DNA from: Anaerolineales bacterium
GTDB lineage: Bacteria > Chloroflexota > Anaerolineae > Anaerolineales > Villigracilaceae
Direction: 5' to 3'
NCBI GenBank assembly: GCA_016789025.1
Contig: JAEURC010000006.1
Coordinates: forward strand, 29,885 to 93,884
DNA: 64,000 nt
The position numbers and the translations under genes were made by a program. Under the pieces are notes generated by a model that saw only the letters and a program-made list of their open reading frames with translations, searched no databases and was not told the origin of the DNA. This document shows, piece by piece, positions 1 to 8,949 of the stretch (the first letter of the stretch is position 1; the number at the start of each line of letters is the position of its first letter).

Positions 1-319
1 TTGGCGCTTTTGATTCATCGAATTCCCCAGCCTCTTCAGTCGGAGTGGGGCGCAAAAAATCAAGATCGAACGGCGTGACGGTAGGCTCAGAAGTTGCTTC
101 ATTATCTGCCGCACTATCATCGGGGGTAAGGGTTGTAAATCCCGGTTCGGTTCCGAGAAGGAGATACTTGAACGGGGTCGATGTTTCACTTATCACGGAA
201 ACGGAGCGGAATGAACTTAACTGTCCAAGGAGCAACACAAGACAGATTCCAAACAAAGCGAACACGCCAAGCGCGAGCGGGATGATGAGCGCGCGATCGA
301 AATTGGGCTTGTTATCCAT
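1..319 (-). CDS. membrane-anchored protein of unknown function, C-terminus cut by window edge
   Basis: Reading leftward from an ATG at 319 the frame stays open to base 1, so this is an N-terminal fragment of about 106 residues. It starts MDNKPNFDRALIIPLALGVF and has one hydrophobic segment (about residues 9-34, rich in Leu/Val/Gly). A short region rich in Ser, Thr, Asp, Glu and Pro follows, as in anchored extracytoplasmic proteins. The start codon overlaps the stop codon of the upstream aminotransferase (the start and stop lie within 8 bases), so the two are probably co-translated. No family is recognised. Confidence 0.6.
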   Translation of the reverse strand, partial: MDNKPNFDRALIIPLALGVFALFGICLVLLLGQLSSFRSVSVISETSTPFKYLLLGTEPGFTTLTPDDSAADNEATSEPTVTPFDLDFLRPTPTEEAGEFDESKAP

Positions 320-1664
320 GCGTTTCTTCGTCTGTAATTTCTAAAGCCTTATCCAACACGTCCATGCCCTCTTTGAGTTGCTCTTCAGAAATGATCAGCG
401 GCGGGATAATCAACACGGTATGCCAGTGTGTGTACAAGAACACTCCATGATCGAGACAATATTTTTTCAGCGCGTTCATCGCCGGCGATGAACTATTCCA
501 CGGCGTCATCGGCTCTTTTGTTTTTCTATCTTTGACCAGTTCAAGGATTCCGAACAAACCGATCGAGCGAACATCGCCAACAGAAGGATGCGCTTCGCCG
601 AGATCGGACAACATGCGCTTCAACACCGGACCCATGCCTGCCGCGCGTTGGACGATTTGATCGTCCTTCATCGCCTGAATGTTGGCGACCGCCGCCGCCA
701 GCGAAACGGGATGAGATGTGTACGTTAATCCGCTTTCAAACGGGGTTTCATTGAATGCGGCGGCGATCTCTGGCTTCATTGCCACCGCTCCCAGCGGCGC
801 ATACGCAGACGTGAGTCCTTTCGCCATCGTGATGATATCCGGCGTCACATCCCAGTGTTCAATGGCAAACCACTTGCCGGTGCGACCAAATCCGCTCATC
901 ACTTCGTCGCAGATCATCACGATGCCATACTTGTCGCACAACGCGCGGACGCCCTGCATGTACCCGTCTGGAGGAATAATGATTCCGTTCGTGCCGGTGA
1001 CCGATTCCATCAGGATCGCCGCAATGGATTCGGGTCCCTCGTAGCGGATGATCTCCTCAAGATGATTCAGGTAATCGCGTGTGAACTCTTCTTCTGAAAT
1101 ATCCAGGTTTGTGCGGTGAAACGTCGAGCGGTAGCGATACGGGTCGAGGAAGTGGACAACGCCGGGCATCAAGTTGGGTTCCCAGACCACGCGCCGGGGG
1201 TCGCCAGTCGCCGCCATGGCGCCGGCAGTTGCCCCGTGGTAAGACCGGTAGCGAGTCAGAATTTTGTGGCGTCCCGTGTAGCCGCGCGCGAGTTTAATCG
1301 CATTCTCGTTGGCGTCCGCGCCGCCGAGGGTGAACAGGATCTTCGTCAGGGCTTGATGCGGGGTTATATCTGCTATGGTTTTGGCGGCAAGCGCGCGGAT
1401 TTTCGTCGTCATGCCCGGCGCGGCGTAGGGGAGTTCCGCCGCCTGTTCTTGCATGGCTCTGATGATGCGCTCGTCGCCGTGACCGATGTTCACGCACATG
1501 GTCATTGAGTTGAAGTCGAGGTAACGCTTGTCGTCCACATCCCAGAAATAAATGCCTTTCGCGCGCCTGATTGGGATTGGGTTGACCTTTGCCTGAGCCG
1601 ACCACGTGAAAAAAACATGCTCTTTTGTCAGTGGCAAGATGTCATCGTTTGGTAAATCGAACAT
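312..1664 (-). CDS. class III (omega) PLP-dependent aminotransferase
   Basis: A 450-residue cytosolic fold-type I aminotransferase of class III. Seen: the cofactor Asp in ICDEVMSGFGRTG (D253) and the Schiff-base Lys in MAKGLTSAYAPLGA (K282), with conserved Gly/His segments near residues 142-146 (SYHGAT). Length is normal for the family. Relatives include taurine-pyruvate, beta-alanine-pyruvate and other amine-pyruvate transaminases; sequence alone does not settle the amino donor. The next gene (partial, minus strand) overlaps its stop codon. A tract of 8-base periodic repeat lies just upstream at 1675-1710. The general class is certain; the substrate is not. Confidence 0.9.
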   Translation of the reverse strand: MFDLPNDDILPLTKEHVFFTWSAQAKVNPIPIRRAKGIYFWDVDDKRYLDFNSMTMCVNIGHGDERIIRAMQEQAAELPYAAPGMTTKIRALAAKTIADITPHQALTKILFTLGGADANENAIKLARGYTGRHKILTRYRSYHGATAGAMAATGDPRRVVWEPNLMPGVVHFLDPYRYRSTFHRTNLDISEEEFTRDYLNHLEEIIRYEGPESIAAILMESVTGTNGIIIPPDGYMQGVRALCDKYGIVMICDEVMSGFGRTGKWFAIEHWDVTPDIITMAKGLTSAYAPLGAVAMKPEIAAAFNETPFESGLTYTSHPVSLAAAVANIQAMKDDQIVQRAAGMGPVLKRMLSDLGEAHPSVGDVRSIGLFGILELVKDRKTKEPMTPWNSSSPAMNALKKYCLDHGVFLYTHWHTVLIIPPLIISEEQLKEGMDVLDKALEITDEETHG

Positions 1665-1674
1665 TTTTCTCCTT

Positions 1675-1710
1675 CACTTGTCTACGTGTTTCCTTGTTTA
1701 CCTGTCTACT
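1675..1710. repeat. 8-base periodic repeat tract (copy 1)
   Basis: Four and a half near-identical octamers of the form CNTGTYTM (cttgtcta, cgtgtttc, cttgttta, cctgtcta) lie between the aminotransferase start and the rpsF promoter region. The same octamer family recurs at about 8019-8053, 20064-20143 and 32786-32852, always between genes. Confidence 0.7.
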
Positions 1711-1745
1711 CCCTCAAATTATAACCCTCCACATTTTCACCTTCC

Positions 1746-1853
1746 TATGATAAACTCCCGCCCGCTTAAACAGGTACGTCTAACGTGCCTTTCCGCTCCC
1801 GGCAGACCTACGGTTTGAACAGGAGCAATCCCATGGAAAGGAGGAATACCCTC
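1746..1853 (+). promoter_or_regulatory. putative rpsF promoter and structured leader
   Basis: A TATGAT hexamer at 1746-1751 could serve as -10; no good -35 is visible. The following leader can form a small hairpin (aggtacgt/acgtgcct, 1772-1790) and contains CCG and CTACGG elements at 1792-1813. rpsF-ssb-rpsR operons of many bacteria carry an S6:S18-binding leader, so this may be autoregulatory. That last point is inference and I could not match the published consensus. Confidence 0.3.
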
Positions 1854-2135
1854 ATGCGAAATTATGAATTGGTTTGCATTATCCAGCCTGATCTGGACGA
1901 AACCGCGTTTAAAGGCGCGGTCGAAAAGATTCAAGGTTGGGTGACAGAAGCCGGCGGCACGGTGGAAAAAGTGGATGTGTGGGGACGCCGACGCTTGGCG
2001 TACACCATCCACAAACAGCGCGAAGGTCAATACGTTCTCTTGAACCTGACCATCGACCCCAAATCCACAACCGATTTGGAGCGCAACATCCGCTTCCTCG
2101 AGCCGGTCATGCGCCATATGTTGACGGTGGTATAA
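1854..2135 (+). CDS. rpsF: 30S ribosomal protein S6
   Basis: Ribosomal protein S6 (93 residues, MRNYELVCIIQPDLDE...) binds 16S rRNA with S18 in the platform of the small subunit. The start at 1854 is chosen because an aaaggagg Shine-Dalgarno lies at 1836-1843; the open frame extends upstream but only this Met gives the normal S6 N-terminus. The typical S6 segments GG..EKVDVWGRRRLAY and LLNLTID are present. It leads the classic rpsF-ssb-rpsR order. Confidence 0.95.
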   Translation: MRNYELVCIIQPDLDETAFKGAVEKIQGWVTEAGGTVEKVDVWGRRRLAYTIHKQREGQYVLLNLTIDPKSTTDLERNIRFLEPVMRHMLTVV

Positions 2136-2169
2136 GTCGTTTTTCTGGTTTGGAACACAAGGAGTTGAA

Positions 2170-2592
2170 ATGAGCCGCGGATTGAACAAAGTTCAGATCA
2201 TTGGTCATCTCGGGCGCGACCCTGAAATGCGCTACACGCCTGCCGGGAAGCCCGTCACTACCTTCACTGTGGCGGTCAGCCGTTCGTGGAATACCAACGA
2301 CGGCGAGCGTCATAGCGAAACGGAATGGTTCAATATCGTTGCCTTCGGAAGTCTGGCAGAAACCTGCAAGCAATATCTTAATAAGGGCAAGCAGGTGTAC
2401 GTCGATGGACGGTTGCAGACCCGCCGCTGGGATGATAAAGAAGGCGTCAAACATACCAGCGTTGAGATCGTTGCCAATGAGATGATCATGCTGGGTGACC
2501 GCCGCGACCAAAACCCGCACGGACACACTCCGACAGAATCCGAACCGCGCGACACAGATTCGCCACCCCAGGAAGATGATTTCCCATTTTAA
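2170..2592 (+). CDS. ssb: single-stranded DNA-binding protein
   Basis: A 140-residue SSB. The N-terminal OB fold (about residues 1-108) starts MSRGLNKVQIIGHLGRDPEM, typical of bacterial SSB. A short flexible Pro/Asp/Glu-rich tail ends in EEDDFPF, matching the conserved acidic DDFPF tip that recruits replication and repair partners. The protein coats ssDNA as a tetramer. It lies between rpsF and rpsR as in most bacteria, with an aaggagttgaa ribosome site just before the ATG. Confidence 0.96.
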   Translation: MSRGLNKVQIIGHLGRDPEMRYTPAGKPVTTFTVAVSRSWNTNDGERHSETEWFNIVAFGSLAETCKQYLNKGKQVYVDGRLQTRRWDDKEGVKHTSVEIVANEMIMLGDRRDQNPHGHTPTESEPRDTDSPPQEDDFPF

Positions 2593-2650
2593 TGAACAGA
2601 TGTAGGCATCCAATCGAGATGTCCACTGAAAGAAAGAACGGAGTACTATC

Positions 2651-2944
2651 ATGGCTGAAGAAAGAGAACAACGCAGATCGCATGAGGGCGGCGAAGGAGG
2701 CGGCGAGCGCCGCTTTTTTGCAAAACCCAAGTTTTGCCAGTTTTGCGCCGACAAATCCCTGACGATCGATTACAAAAAGATCGACCTCCTGAGAAAATAC
2801 ATCGGCGATGATGGGCGCATTCGCCCGCGCCGCCAAACCGGCGCGTGTGCCCGTCACCAGCGCGTGGTTGCCGCCGCAGTTAAACAAGCGCGTCAGATTG
2901 CCCTGCTTCCGTTTACAGGCGCGCACGCAGACGCGAGCCGATAA
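2651..2944 (+). CDS. rpsR: 30S ribosomal protein S18
   Basis: S18 (97 residues) partners S6 on 16S rRNA. The core is clear: FCADKSLTIDYKKIDLL, then RKYIGDDGRIRPRRQTGACA and RHQRVVAAAVKQARQIALLPF. The N-terminus is somewhat long and carries a Glu/Arg/Gly-rich stretch (residues 2-18), a common lineage variation. It is third in the rpsF operon and only 6 bases before the foldase gene. Confidence 0.95.
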   Translation: MAEEREQRRSHEGGEGGGERRFFAKPKFCQFCADKSLTIDYKKIDLLRKYIGDDGRIRPRRQTGACARHQRVVAAAVKQARQIALLPFTGAHADASR

Positions 2945-2950
2945 ACGCGT

Positions 2951-4240
2951 ATGAGCAATCAAAGTCAACCACCGCGGGCTGTTACCAAGAAACATGTTGC
3001 CCGCCTTGAACGCGACCGCCAGCAAGCCCGCCTGGCGCGTTGGATTGCTGTGGGCGGCATTGTGCTGGTAGCGACGATCATCGGGTATGGGTACTTGAAC
3101 CTGAATTACCTGCAATTGAACGATCCGGTTATGACGATCAACGGGCAGGAAATCACCACGAAAGAATTTCAAGAACGCGTGCAGGTGCAACGGCTAATCC
3201 TCTTGAACGAATATCAAAACCTGCAATTTCAACAGAACTTTGGTTTGGATACCACGCAACAGATGCAATCGGTTGCCTTCACATTACAGAACCCGACACT
3301 CCTGGGTCAGCAAACTTTGGACAACCTAAAGACGGAGATACTCGTGCGGCAGGAAGCCGAGAAGATGGGCATCGTTGTGACAAAGGATGAAGTGGACGCC
3401 GCGATTCAAGCGGCGTATGGGTTTTTCCCCAACGGGACTAAGACACCCACAGTCACGCCGACCGCGGTTGACTTCCCAACTCTCTCCCCCCAGCAGTTGA
3501 CGATGTACCCATCCACGTTTACGCCCTCGCCCGCACCCACATCCACTGTCGCCCCGACGGGAACGCCGGATCCAGGCACCACTGCGACTGTCACTTCCAC
3601 CTCGGCGCCGGCAACCCCCACGTTCGTTCCATTGCCCGCTACCGCAACCGCCACGCCCTACACCCTCGAAGGCTATAACCAGCAATATGCCACAGCCATA
3701 GCGAACTTCAAAGACAACAGCGGTTTCAGCGAAGAAACTTTACGCGCCGTGTACGAATATGGTTTGATCCGCGACAAGGTGTTTGAAAAAATAACTGCCG
3801 ATGTTCCGCGCACACAAGAACAAGTCTGGGCGCGTCATATCCTTGTCGATAACCTTGTGGGTGTCAGTAACGCGCAAGCCTATTTCGATCTGGGGTACGA
3901 TTTCGCCGATGTTGCCCGTAAAGTTTCGAAGGATACCGGCTCCGCTGTCAACGGCGGCGACCTGGGATGGTTTGGCAGGGGAATGATGGTGTCCGAGTTC
4001 GAGAACGCCGCCTTCAGTCAGGAGATCGGCGCGATTGGAGAACCGGTGAAAAGCCAATTTGGTTATCACATCATCCAGGTGCTAGGTCGCGCCAATATTC
4101 CGCTTAATGCAAGCCAATATCGCCAGGCGCAGGATACCGCGTTCACCGAATGGCTGGCAAAGGTTGAGGAAGAATCCAAGATCGAAACCCTCGATTGGCA
4201 GGAGCGTGTTCCGCCCGCGCCGGCTGGGTTCGGCCAATAG
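2951..4240 (+). CDS. membrane-anchored peptidylprolyl isomerase (parvulin/PrsA-SurA type)
   Basis: A 429-residue foldase-like protein. Seen: a basic N-terminus, one membrane segment (about residues 31-48, WIAVGGIVLVATIIGYGYL), a SurA/PrsA-type chaperone region, and a C-terminal parvulin rotamase domain (about residues 293-385, with VWARHILVD, GGDLGWFGRG, and FGYHIIQVLGR). A Thr/Pro/Ser/Ala-rich insert of roughly 80 residues (about 160-240) splits the chaperone region, an unstructured linker type frequent in exported Chloroflexota proteins. It probably helps fold exported proteins on the outer face of the membrane. It follows rpsR by 6 bases and ends before an intrinsic terminator. Confidence 0.88.
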   Translation: MSNQSQPPRAVTKKHVARLERDRQQARLARWIAVGGIVLVATIIGYGYLNLNYLQLNDPVMTINGQEITTKEFQERVQVQRLILLNEYQNLQFQQNFGLDTTQQMQSVAFTLQNPTLLGQQTLDNLKTEILVRQEAEKMGIVVTKDEVDAAIQAAYGFFPNGTKTPTVTPTAVDFPTLSPQQLTMYPSTFTPSPAPTSTVAPTGTPDPGTTATVTSTSAPATPTFVPLPATATATPYTLEGYNQQYATAIANFKDNSGFSEETLRAVYEYGLIRDKVFEKITADVPRTQEQVWARHILVDNLVGVSNAQAYFDLGYDFADVARKVSKDTGSAVNGGDLGWFGRGMMVSEFENAAFSQEIGAIGEPVKSQFGYHIIQVLGRANIPLNASQYRQAQDTAFTEWLAKVEEESKIETLDWQERVPPAPAGFGQ

Positions 4241-4259
4241 TCTTCTTGCTCAGAATCAA

Positions 4260-4297
4260 ATCGCCCTGTTCAACCACGAACAGGGCGATGTTTTTTT
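4260..4297 (+). terminator. intrinsic terminator after the rpsF operon
   Basis: A perfect 12-bp stem (atcgccctgttc / gaacagggcgat) with a six-base loop is followed by seven T. It closes the rpsF-ssb-rpsR-foldase transcript before the convergent smc gene. Confidence 0.93.
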
Positions 4298-4306
4298 AAG
4301 TTCGGC

Positions 4307-7300
4307 TTAGCCGCGCTTCAACATATCTTCCGTTACCTGATCCAACCGCAAGCTGATCATCTGGCTTGCCGAATCGCGCCCCATCGTAATGCCATAGATC
4401 ACATCTGCCGCCTGCACGGTGTTGCGGTTATGCGTGATGACAATGAACTGCGTTTCCTTGCTCAATTCCTGCAACAGATCGCGGAACCGCCCGACGTTCG
4501 CCTCATCGAGCATTGCGTCCACCTCGTCCATCACGCAGACCGGCGTAGGCGATACTTTGAGCAGCGCAAACACCAGCGCGACAGCCGTCAAACTTCGTTC
4601 GCCGCCTGAGAGCAACGCCAATCCCTGCTCGCGCCGACCGGGCAAACGCGCTTCAATTTCAATTCCTGTTTCAACCAAATTATCGGGATCGGTTAAAGCC
4701 AGTCGCGCCGACCCGCCTCCAAACAACCTCGTAAACATCGCGCGGAACTGTTTATCCACCAAATCGAACGTCTTCGAGAACGATTGCTTTGTCAACTCAT
4801 CGAGTTCAGCCATCACCTGGCGCAAGTCCGCTTCGGCTTTGCGTAAATCGTCCACTTGCGTCTTCATAAACGAATACCGTTCAGACTCCGCGTCGAACTC
4901 CTGTTTCGCTTCGGGATTCACCGGCCCCAACCGGCGCACGCGCGAACGGTTCTGGGTTAACTGCGTCTCCAGATCGGGCGAGATCTCTGTCACCACCGGC
5001 AATTCCTCCACCATGCCCTCCAGCGGCAACGGCACAGGTCCCGAAACCTCCTCGGCATATTCGAACATCACCAGTCCGAAATCGTCCGAGATTTTCTGGC
5101 GCAAATTATCGAGCGCCTCTTCTTTTCGCAAATGTTCCAACTGCGCTTGCCCCGCCAGTCGTTCGGTAGTCGCCAAAGACCTTTGCGCGTTCGCCTCAGC
5201 GTCTTGTAAACGCGCCTCTTCCTGCTCGGCGGTTTCCAACACCTTCTCGGAAGGGTCGATCTTCACGCGCAAATCCTCGATTTGTTTTTGCAGTTCGCTT
5301 TCCCGTTCGCGGAACGAAGTTTTTGAATTTTCCAACTCGCTCAACGAAGATTCAACATCATGCGCCCTCGCTGAGATTTCAGCGCGGCGCGCATCGAACC
5401 GCTCCGCCTCGTTCGAACGTTCCTCTTTCCTTGCGCGCGCGTCTTCCAACGCGCGTTCCACAACCGCAACGCGCGTGCCCCAATACGCCGCCTTCGATTG
5501 CGTCTCCGCCAGGTCGGTTTCGGTCAATTGCGCGGCGAGCAATTTCACTTCCTCTTGCGCGCTGATAGATTGCGCCTCGATTTCGGATAACGTTTTCACG
5601 AGATTATTCTTGGCGGAAGTCGCCTCGCCGGCGTCCGCTTCAAGTTGACTTTGCTGCCCCTTCTGCCATTCGAACTGACGACGAGCCGCTTCAGACTCCA
5701 ACCCAGCCTGATTCTCCAGCGTCTGCGTTTCTTCCAGCCTGAACCGCGACTCGCGCGCCTCGCCCTCGGCTTGACTCACGCCCCGCGCGGCATCCTCGAC
5801 CTGAGCGGAAAGCAAATCGACCTCGCCGTTCAACGATTCGATCTGCGCGCCGAGCGCGGCTAGGGCTTCGGTCAACTCTCGCTTTTGGCGAGGCCGGCTG
5901 AGAGCGGAGGACGAAGCGGTCTTCCCGGCGACGATCAGCCCATCGCCCCGGAAGACCTCCCCTTGTAACGTCACCACGCGCGCGTGAGTCGGCAGATCGC
6001 GGATGATGCGTCTTGCCGACGAACGATCGCGAGCGACCAGGGTATGACCAAGCATCACGCGCACCGCCGCCTGCAACTCTGCGCTGGCGTTGACAAGTTC
6101 AGATGCGACGCCAATGCAATCGTCATCGCTGGGCTTCGATAGTATCTCGCGCGAAAGATGTTCGACGGGGAGGAGAGCGGCGCGTCCTGCTTCGTCTGCT
6201 TCGAGCAGTCGCAGGGCGTCTTCGATCTCATCGGCATCCAGCAAAATAGCGTCGAGCGTATCGCCGAGCGCGGCGGAGATCGCGGTTTCGAGTTCCGCCG
6301 GCACATCAAGCAACGCGCTCAACGCGCCGCGCGCGCGTTTGAGTTTGAACTGCCGCGCCGCATCGAGCAAAAAGCGAGCGCCTTCGGCATAGCCAGCCAG
6401 CGATTGCTCGGCTTGCTCCAACACCTCGATCTGCGTTTTGGCGCGCGTGTGTTCGGCAAGGCGGTTTGCGCGTTCGTCGTTTTTCGCGCGTCGCGCGCCT
6501 TCCAGCGAATCCGCTTTCAATTTTCCGCTTTCCACTTTCTCTTGCGCTTCCTTCAACACCGCTTCGGCTTCTTCTCTTTTCTTCCGCGCTTCGGCAAATA
6601 TGTCGCTGGCTGTCCTTGCATCCGTTTCAGCGGATAACGCGTCCCTGCCTGTTTCCTCCAGCCGGGTTTGCAGCGTTTCGACGCGCAAGGTTAATTCATC
6701 GAACCTTGCCTGCGATTCAGCGCGCTGGGTTGTCCATTTTTCGATTTGAATGCGGGCAGATTGGATTTTTTCCTCGAGCGTGGCGCGGTCCAGTTGGCGG
6801 GTTTGTAATTTTTGTTGCGCCTCGCCGAGTTGTTGTTGCGCCTCGTTGTATTCGGCTTGCAGGCGCTCGAACTCGCGCCCGGTTTCTTCAATGCGCGCGC
6901 GCGCGATCTTTTCTTCATCGCCGGCGCGTTCTTTTTCGGTGAGCATGGAGGTCTGCGACGCGAGCAGCGACCGCCTGCGTTCTTCGAGCACGGCGAGTTC
7001 ACGGCTCGCTGCCTCGCGCTGGCTGTGTAATTCGGCGGAGGCGCGATGCCACGCGTTCAACTCCGCCCGCAAACCGACGAACTTTTCACGGAATGCGTTG
7101 TACTCCGTTTGCGCCTGCTGATGAGCCTCGCGCTCTTCTACCACGCGCGCATCCTGCGCTTTGACCGCTTCTTTTGCGGTGGTCAATTCCTGCTGGGCGC
7201 GATGCCAATGATAGCCATACCATTCGCGCAGAATAATTTTCAGGTCTGCCTGCGCGCGTGAAAATTCGATGGCGCGTTTTGCCTGTCGTTCGAGGCTCCG

Positions 7301-7912
7301 CAAGCGCGGCTCCAACTCAGACATGATATCGAGAACGCGTTCGAGATTGCGTTCCGTGTTGTCGAGTCGTTTCATGGCGTCTTCGCGGCGGACGCGATAC
7401 AAGCCGACCCCGGCGGCTTCCTCGAACAGGCGGCGACGTTCATCGGCTTTCAGCGCCAATGATGCGTCCACGAGTCCCTGCCCCAAAATTGTGTACGTGC
7501 GCTCCGATAGCCCGGAGGCGGCGAGAATTTCATTCAAATCGCGCAGGCGCACTTGTTGATTGTTTAACAAGTAATCGTTATGACCGTCGCGGTAGGCGCG
7601 GCGGGTCATGCCGACTTCGGTGAAGTCGAGCGGAAGCCAGTTTGCGGTATTATCGAATAAGATATGGGCAGATGCCATGCCGGCGCGGGCGCGATGTTCC
7701 GAACCGTTGAAGATCATGTCTTCGGTCTTTTTGCCGCGTAACAGCGCATATGATTGTTCGCCCAATACCCAGCGGAGCGCGTCTGCGATGTTCGATTTGC
7801 CCGAGCCATTCGGGCCGACGATGGCGGTGATCCCGCTCGCGAATTCGAAGGTGGTCTTCGAAGCGAATGTTTTGTATCCTTGCAATTCGAGTGATTTGAG
7901 TCTAAGAGGCAT
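4307..7912 (-). CDS. smc: chromosome segregation protein SMC
   Basis: A 1201-residue SMC ATPase that forms the bacterial condensin core. Seen in order: Walker A GPNGSGKS at residues 33-40; a long coiled coil (Glu/Arg/Ala heptads, about 170-500); the globular hinge (about 500-650, with GYAEGARFLLDAAR and the DAILLDADEIEDALRLL segment); a second coiled coil; and the C-terminal head with signature LALLSGGERSLTA and Walker B VCVMDEVDAMLDEANV. Length is normal for bacterial SMC. rnc lies upstream on the same strand, separated by a repeat-bearing gap; smc next to rnc is a common bacterial pairing. Confidence 0.97.
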   Translation of the reverse strand: MPLRLKSLELQGYKTFASKTTFEFASGITAIVGPNGSGKSNIADALRWVLGEQSYALLRGKKTEDMIFNGSEHRARAGMASAHILFDNTANWLPLDFTEVGMTRRAYRDGHNDYLLNNQQVRLRDLNEILAASGLSERTYTILGQGLVDASLALKADERRRLFEEAAGVGLYRVRREDAMKRLDNTERNLERVLDIMSELEPRLRSLERQAKRAIEFSRAQADLKIILREWYGYHWHRAQQELTTAKEAVKAQDARVVEEREAHQQAQTEYNAFREKFVGLRAELNAWHRASAELHSQREAASRELAVLEERRRSLLASQTSMLTEKERAGDEEKIARARIEETGREFERLQAEYNEAQQQLGEAQQKLQTRQLDRATLEEKIQSARIQIEKWTTQRAESQARFDELTLRVETLQTRLEETGRDALSAETDARTASDIFAEARKKREEAEAVLKEAQEKVESGKLKADSLEGARRAKNDERANRLAEHTRAKTQIEVLEQAEQSLAGYAEGARFLLDAARQFKLKRARGALSALLDVPAELETAISAALGDTLDAILLDADEIEDALRLLEADEAGRAALLPVEHLSREILSKPSDDDCIGVASELVNASAELQAAVRVMLGHTLVARDRSSARRIIRDLPTHARVVTLQGEVFRGDGLIVAGKTASSSALSRPRQKRELTEALAALGAQIESLNGEVDLLSAQVEDAARGVSQAEGEARESRFRLEETQTLENQAGLESEAARRQFEWQKGQQSQLEADAGEATSAKNNLVKTLSEIEAQSISAQEEVKLLAAQLTETDLAETQSKAAYWGTRVAVVERALEDARARKEERSNEAERFDARRAEISARAHDVESSLSELENSKTSFRERESELQKQIEDLRVKIDPSEKVLETAEQEEARLQDAEANAQRSLATTERLAGQAQLEHLRKEEALDNLRQKISDDFGLVMFEYAEEVSGPVPLPLEGMVEELPVVTEISPDLETQLTQNRSRVRRLGPVNPEAKQEFDAESERYSFMKTQVDDLRKAEADLRQVMAELDELTKQSFSKTFDLVDKQFRAMFTRLFGGGSARLALTDPDNLVETGIEIEARLPGRREQGLALLSGGERSLTAVALVFALLKVSPTPVCVMDEVDAMLDEANVGRFRDLLQELSKETQFIVITHNRNTVQAADVIYGITMGRDSASQMISLRLDQVTEDMLKRG

Positions 7913-7949
7913 GTGGTGATTTATGATCCTTCGATACGCCCTGTCGGGC

Positions 7950-8049
7950 AGTCAAGACAAGTTTGCGATTTTGGATTTACGATTTTAGATTTACGATTTC
8001 AGATTGGGGTAACAAAGTACGTGTTAGCCTGTCTGCCTGTTTCCTTGCT
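7950..8049. repeat. short-period repeat tracts between smc and rnc
   Basis: The gap holds a 14-base periodic tract (ttggatttacgatt-like units, about 7967-8010) followed by copy 2 of the octamer family (cgtgttag, cctgtctg, cctgtttc, cttgcttc; about 8019-8053, running into the rnc stop). No gene is seen. Confidence 0.6.
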
Positions 8050-8766
8050 TCACTCGATCTCAAGATTCTTCAACGCATTTTGCGCGGCGGCGTGTTCGGC
8101 GGTGTGTTTGCTGGTGCCGCTCCCTCGCCCGGCAACCTGCCCACCGACTTCCACTTCCACTTCGAACTCTTTGGCGTGGTCGGGTCCGGTGGTCGAGATT
8201 GTCCGATAACGGGGCGAGTGCAATTTTTGAGCCTGCGCCCATTCTTGCAATATGCTTTTTGCGTCATGGATTTTTGACAAGACAGACTCTCTCGCATTTT
8301 CCAAAAGCGGATTGACAAACGCTTCCACCGCCCCCAAGCCTGAATCCAAGTAGACGGCGCCGACCACCGCCTCGAACAACGACCCGAGCAACGCGTCGCG
8401 CGAGTGACCGCCGGAGAGGAATTCGCCGCGTCCCAGCCGAAGCGCAGGACCGAGGTTCAACATCCGCGCGAATTTTGCCAACTGGTCATTGCGCACGATC
8501 GCGGAGCGGATTTTGGTCAACTCGCCTTCGGGCATTTCCGGGAAACGGTGATACGCCCAGGCTCCAACGATGAAGTCGAGCACGGCGTCGCCAAGGAATT
8601 CCAATCGTTCGTTATCCTCCGACGAGTTTTGATTCTCGTTGACATACGAACGATGGGTGAGGGCGCGTGTAAGCAGGGATAAATTTGAAAAGGGCAGACC
8701 CAGCCTCAGGCTGAGGTCCGAAGCGGATTCAAAATCCCGCGATTCGGGTTTTGAGCTCACAGTCAT
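8050..8766 (-). CDS. rnc: ribonuclease III
   Basis: RNase III cleaves double-stranded RNA in rRNA and mRNA processing. The catalytic signature ERLEFLGDAVLD and the downstream acidic helix (LLGSLFEAVVGAVYLD) are present. A C-terminal dsRNA-binding domain follows (from about ILQEWAQ to NALKNLEIE). I take the ATG at 8766 (238 residues, MTVSSKPESRDF...). A TTG at 8790 would add eight residues, and a gggag lies too close to 8766 to decide, so the start is uncertain. It precedes smc on the minus strand. Confidence 0.93.
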   Translation of the reverse strand: MTVSSKPESRDFESASDLSLRLGLPFSNLSLLTRALTHRSYVNENQNSSEDNERLEFLGDAVLDFIVGAWAYHRFPEMPEGELTKIRSAIVRNDQLAKFARMLNLGPALRLGRGEFLSGGHSRDALLGSLFEAVVGAVYLDSGLGAVEAFVNPLLENARESVLSKIHDAKSILQEWAQAQKLHSPRYRTISTTGPDHAKEFEVEVEVGGQVAGRGSGTSKHTAEHAAAQNALKNLEIE

Positions 8767-8790
8767 CTCCCTGGAACTCAGGGGGAGCAA

Positions 8791-8825
8791 ACCTCCTCTC
8801 CCGGTGGGAGAGGAACGAGGCGGGG
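8791..8825. repeat. palindromic repeat of the CCTCTCCC...GGGAGAGG family (copy 1)
   Basis: A hairpin (cctctcccggtgggagagg, about 8796-8814) upstream of rnc. Related copies occur at about 40670-40697, in the nuoH 3' end (about 41843-41870), and inside murE (59145-59192). Confidence 0.65.
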
Positions 8826-8949
8826 AATTTGCGCTCCATCAGTTCCAATATTGAATTAGCGGGCTGAATTTTATCCCGGATTGTCCGGGCTGGCTATGAG
8901 GCAGTCATATTTTAAGATACAATGCCGCAGATCTCGTGGAGTATATACC

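Noticed and set aside
4419..7919. Several long plus-strand frames opposite smc
   Set aside because: They are Ser/Arg-rich shadows of the smc coding strand without ribosome sites.
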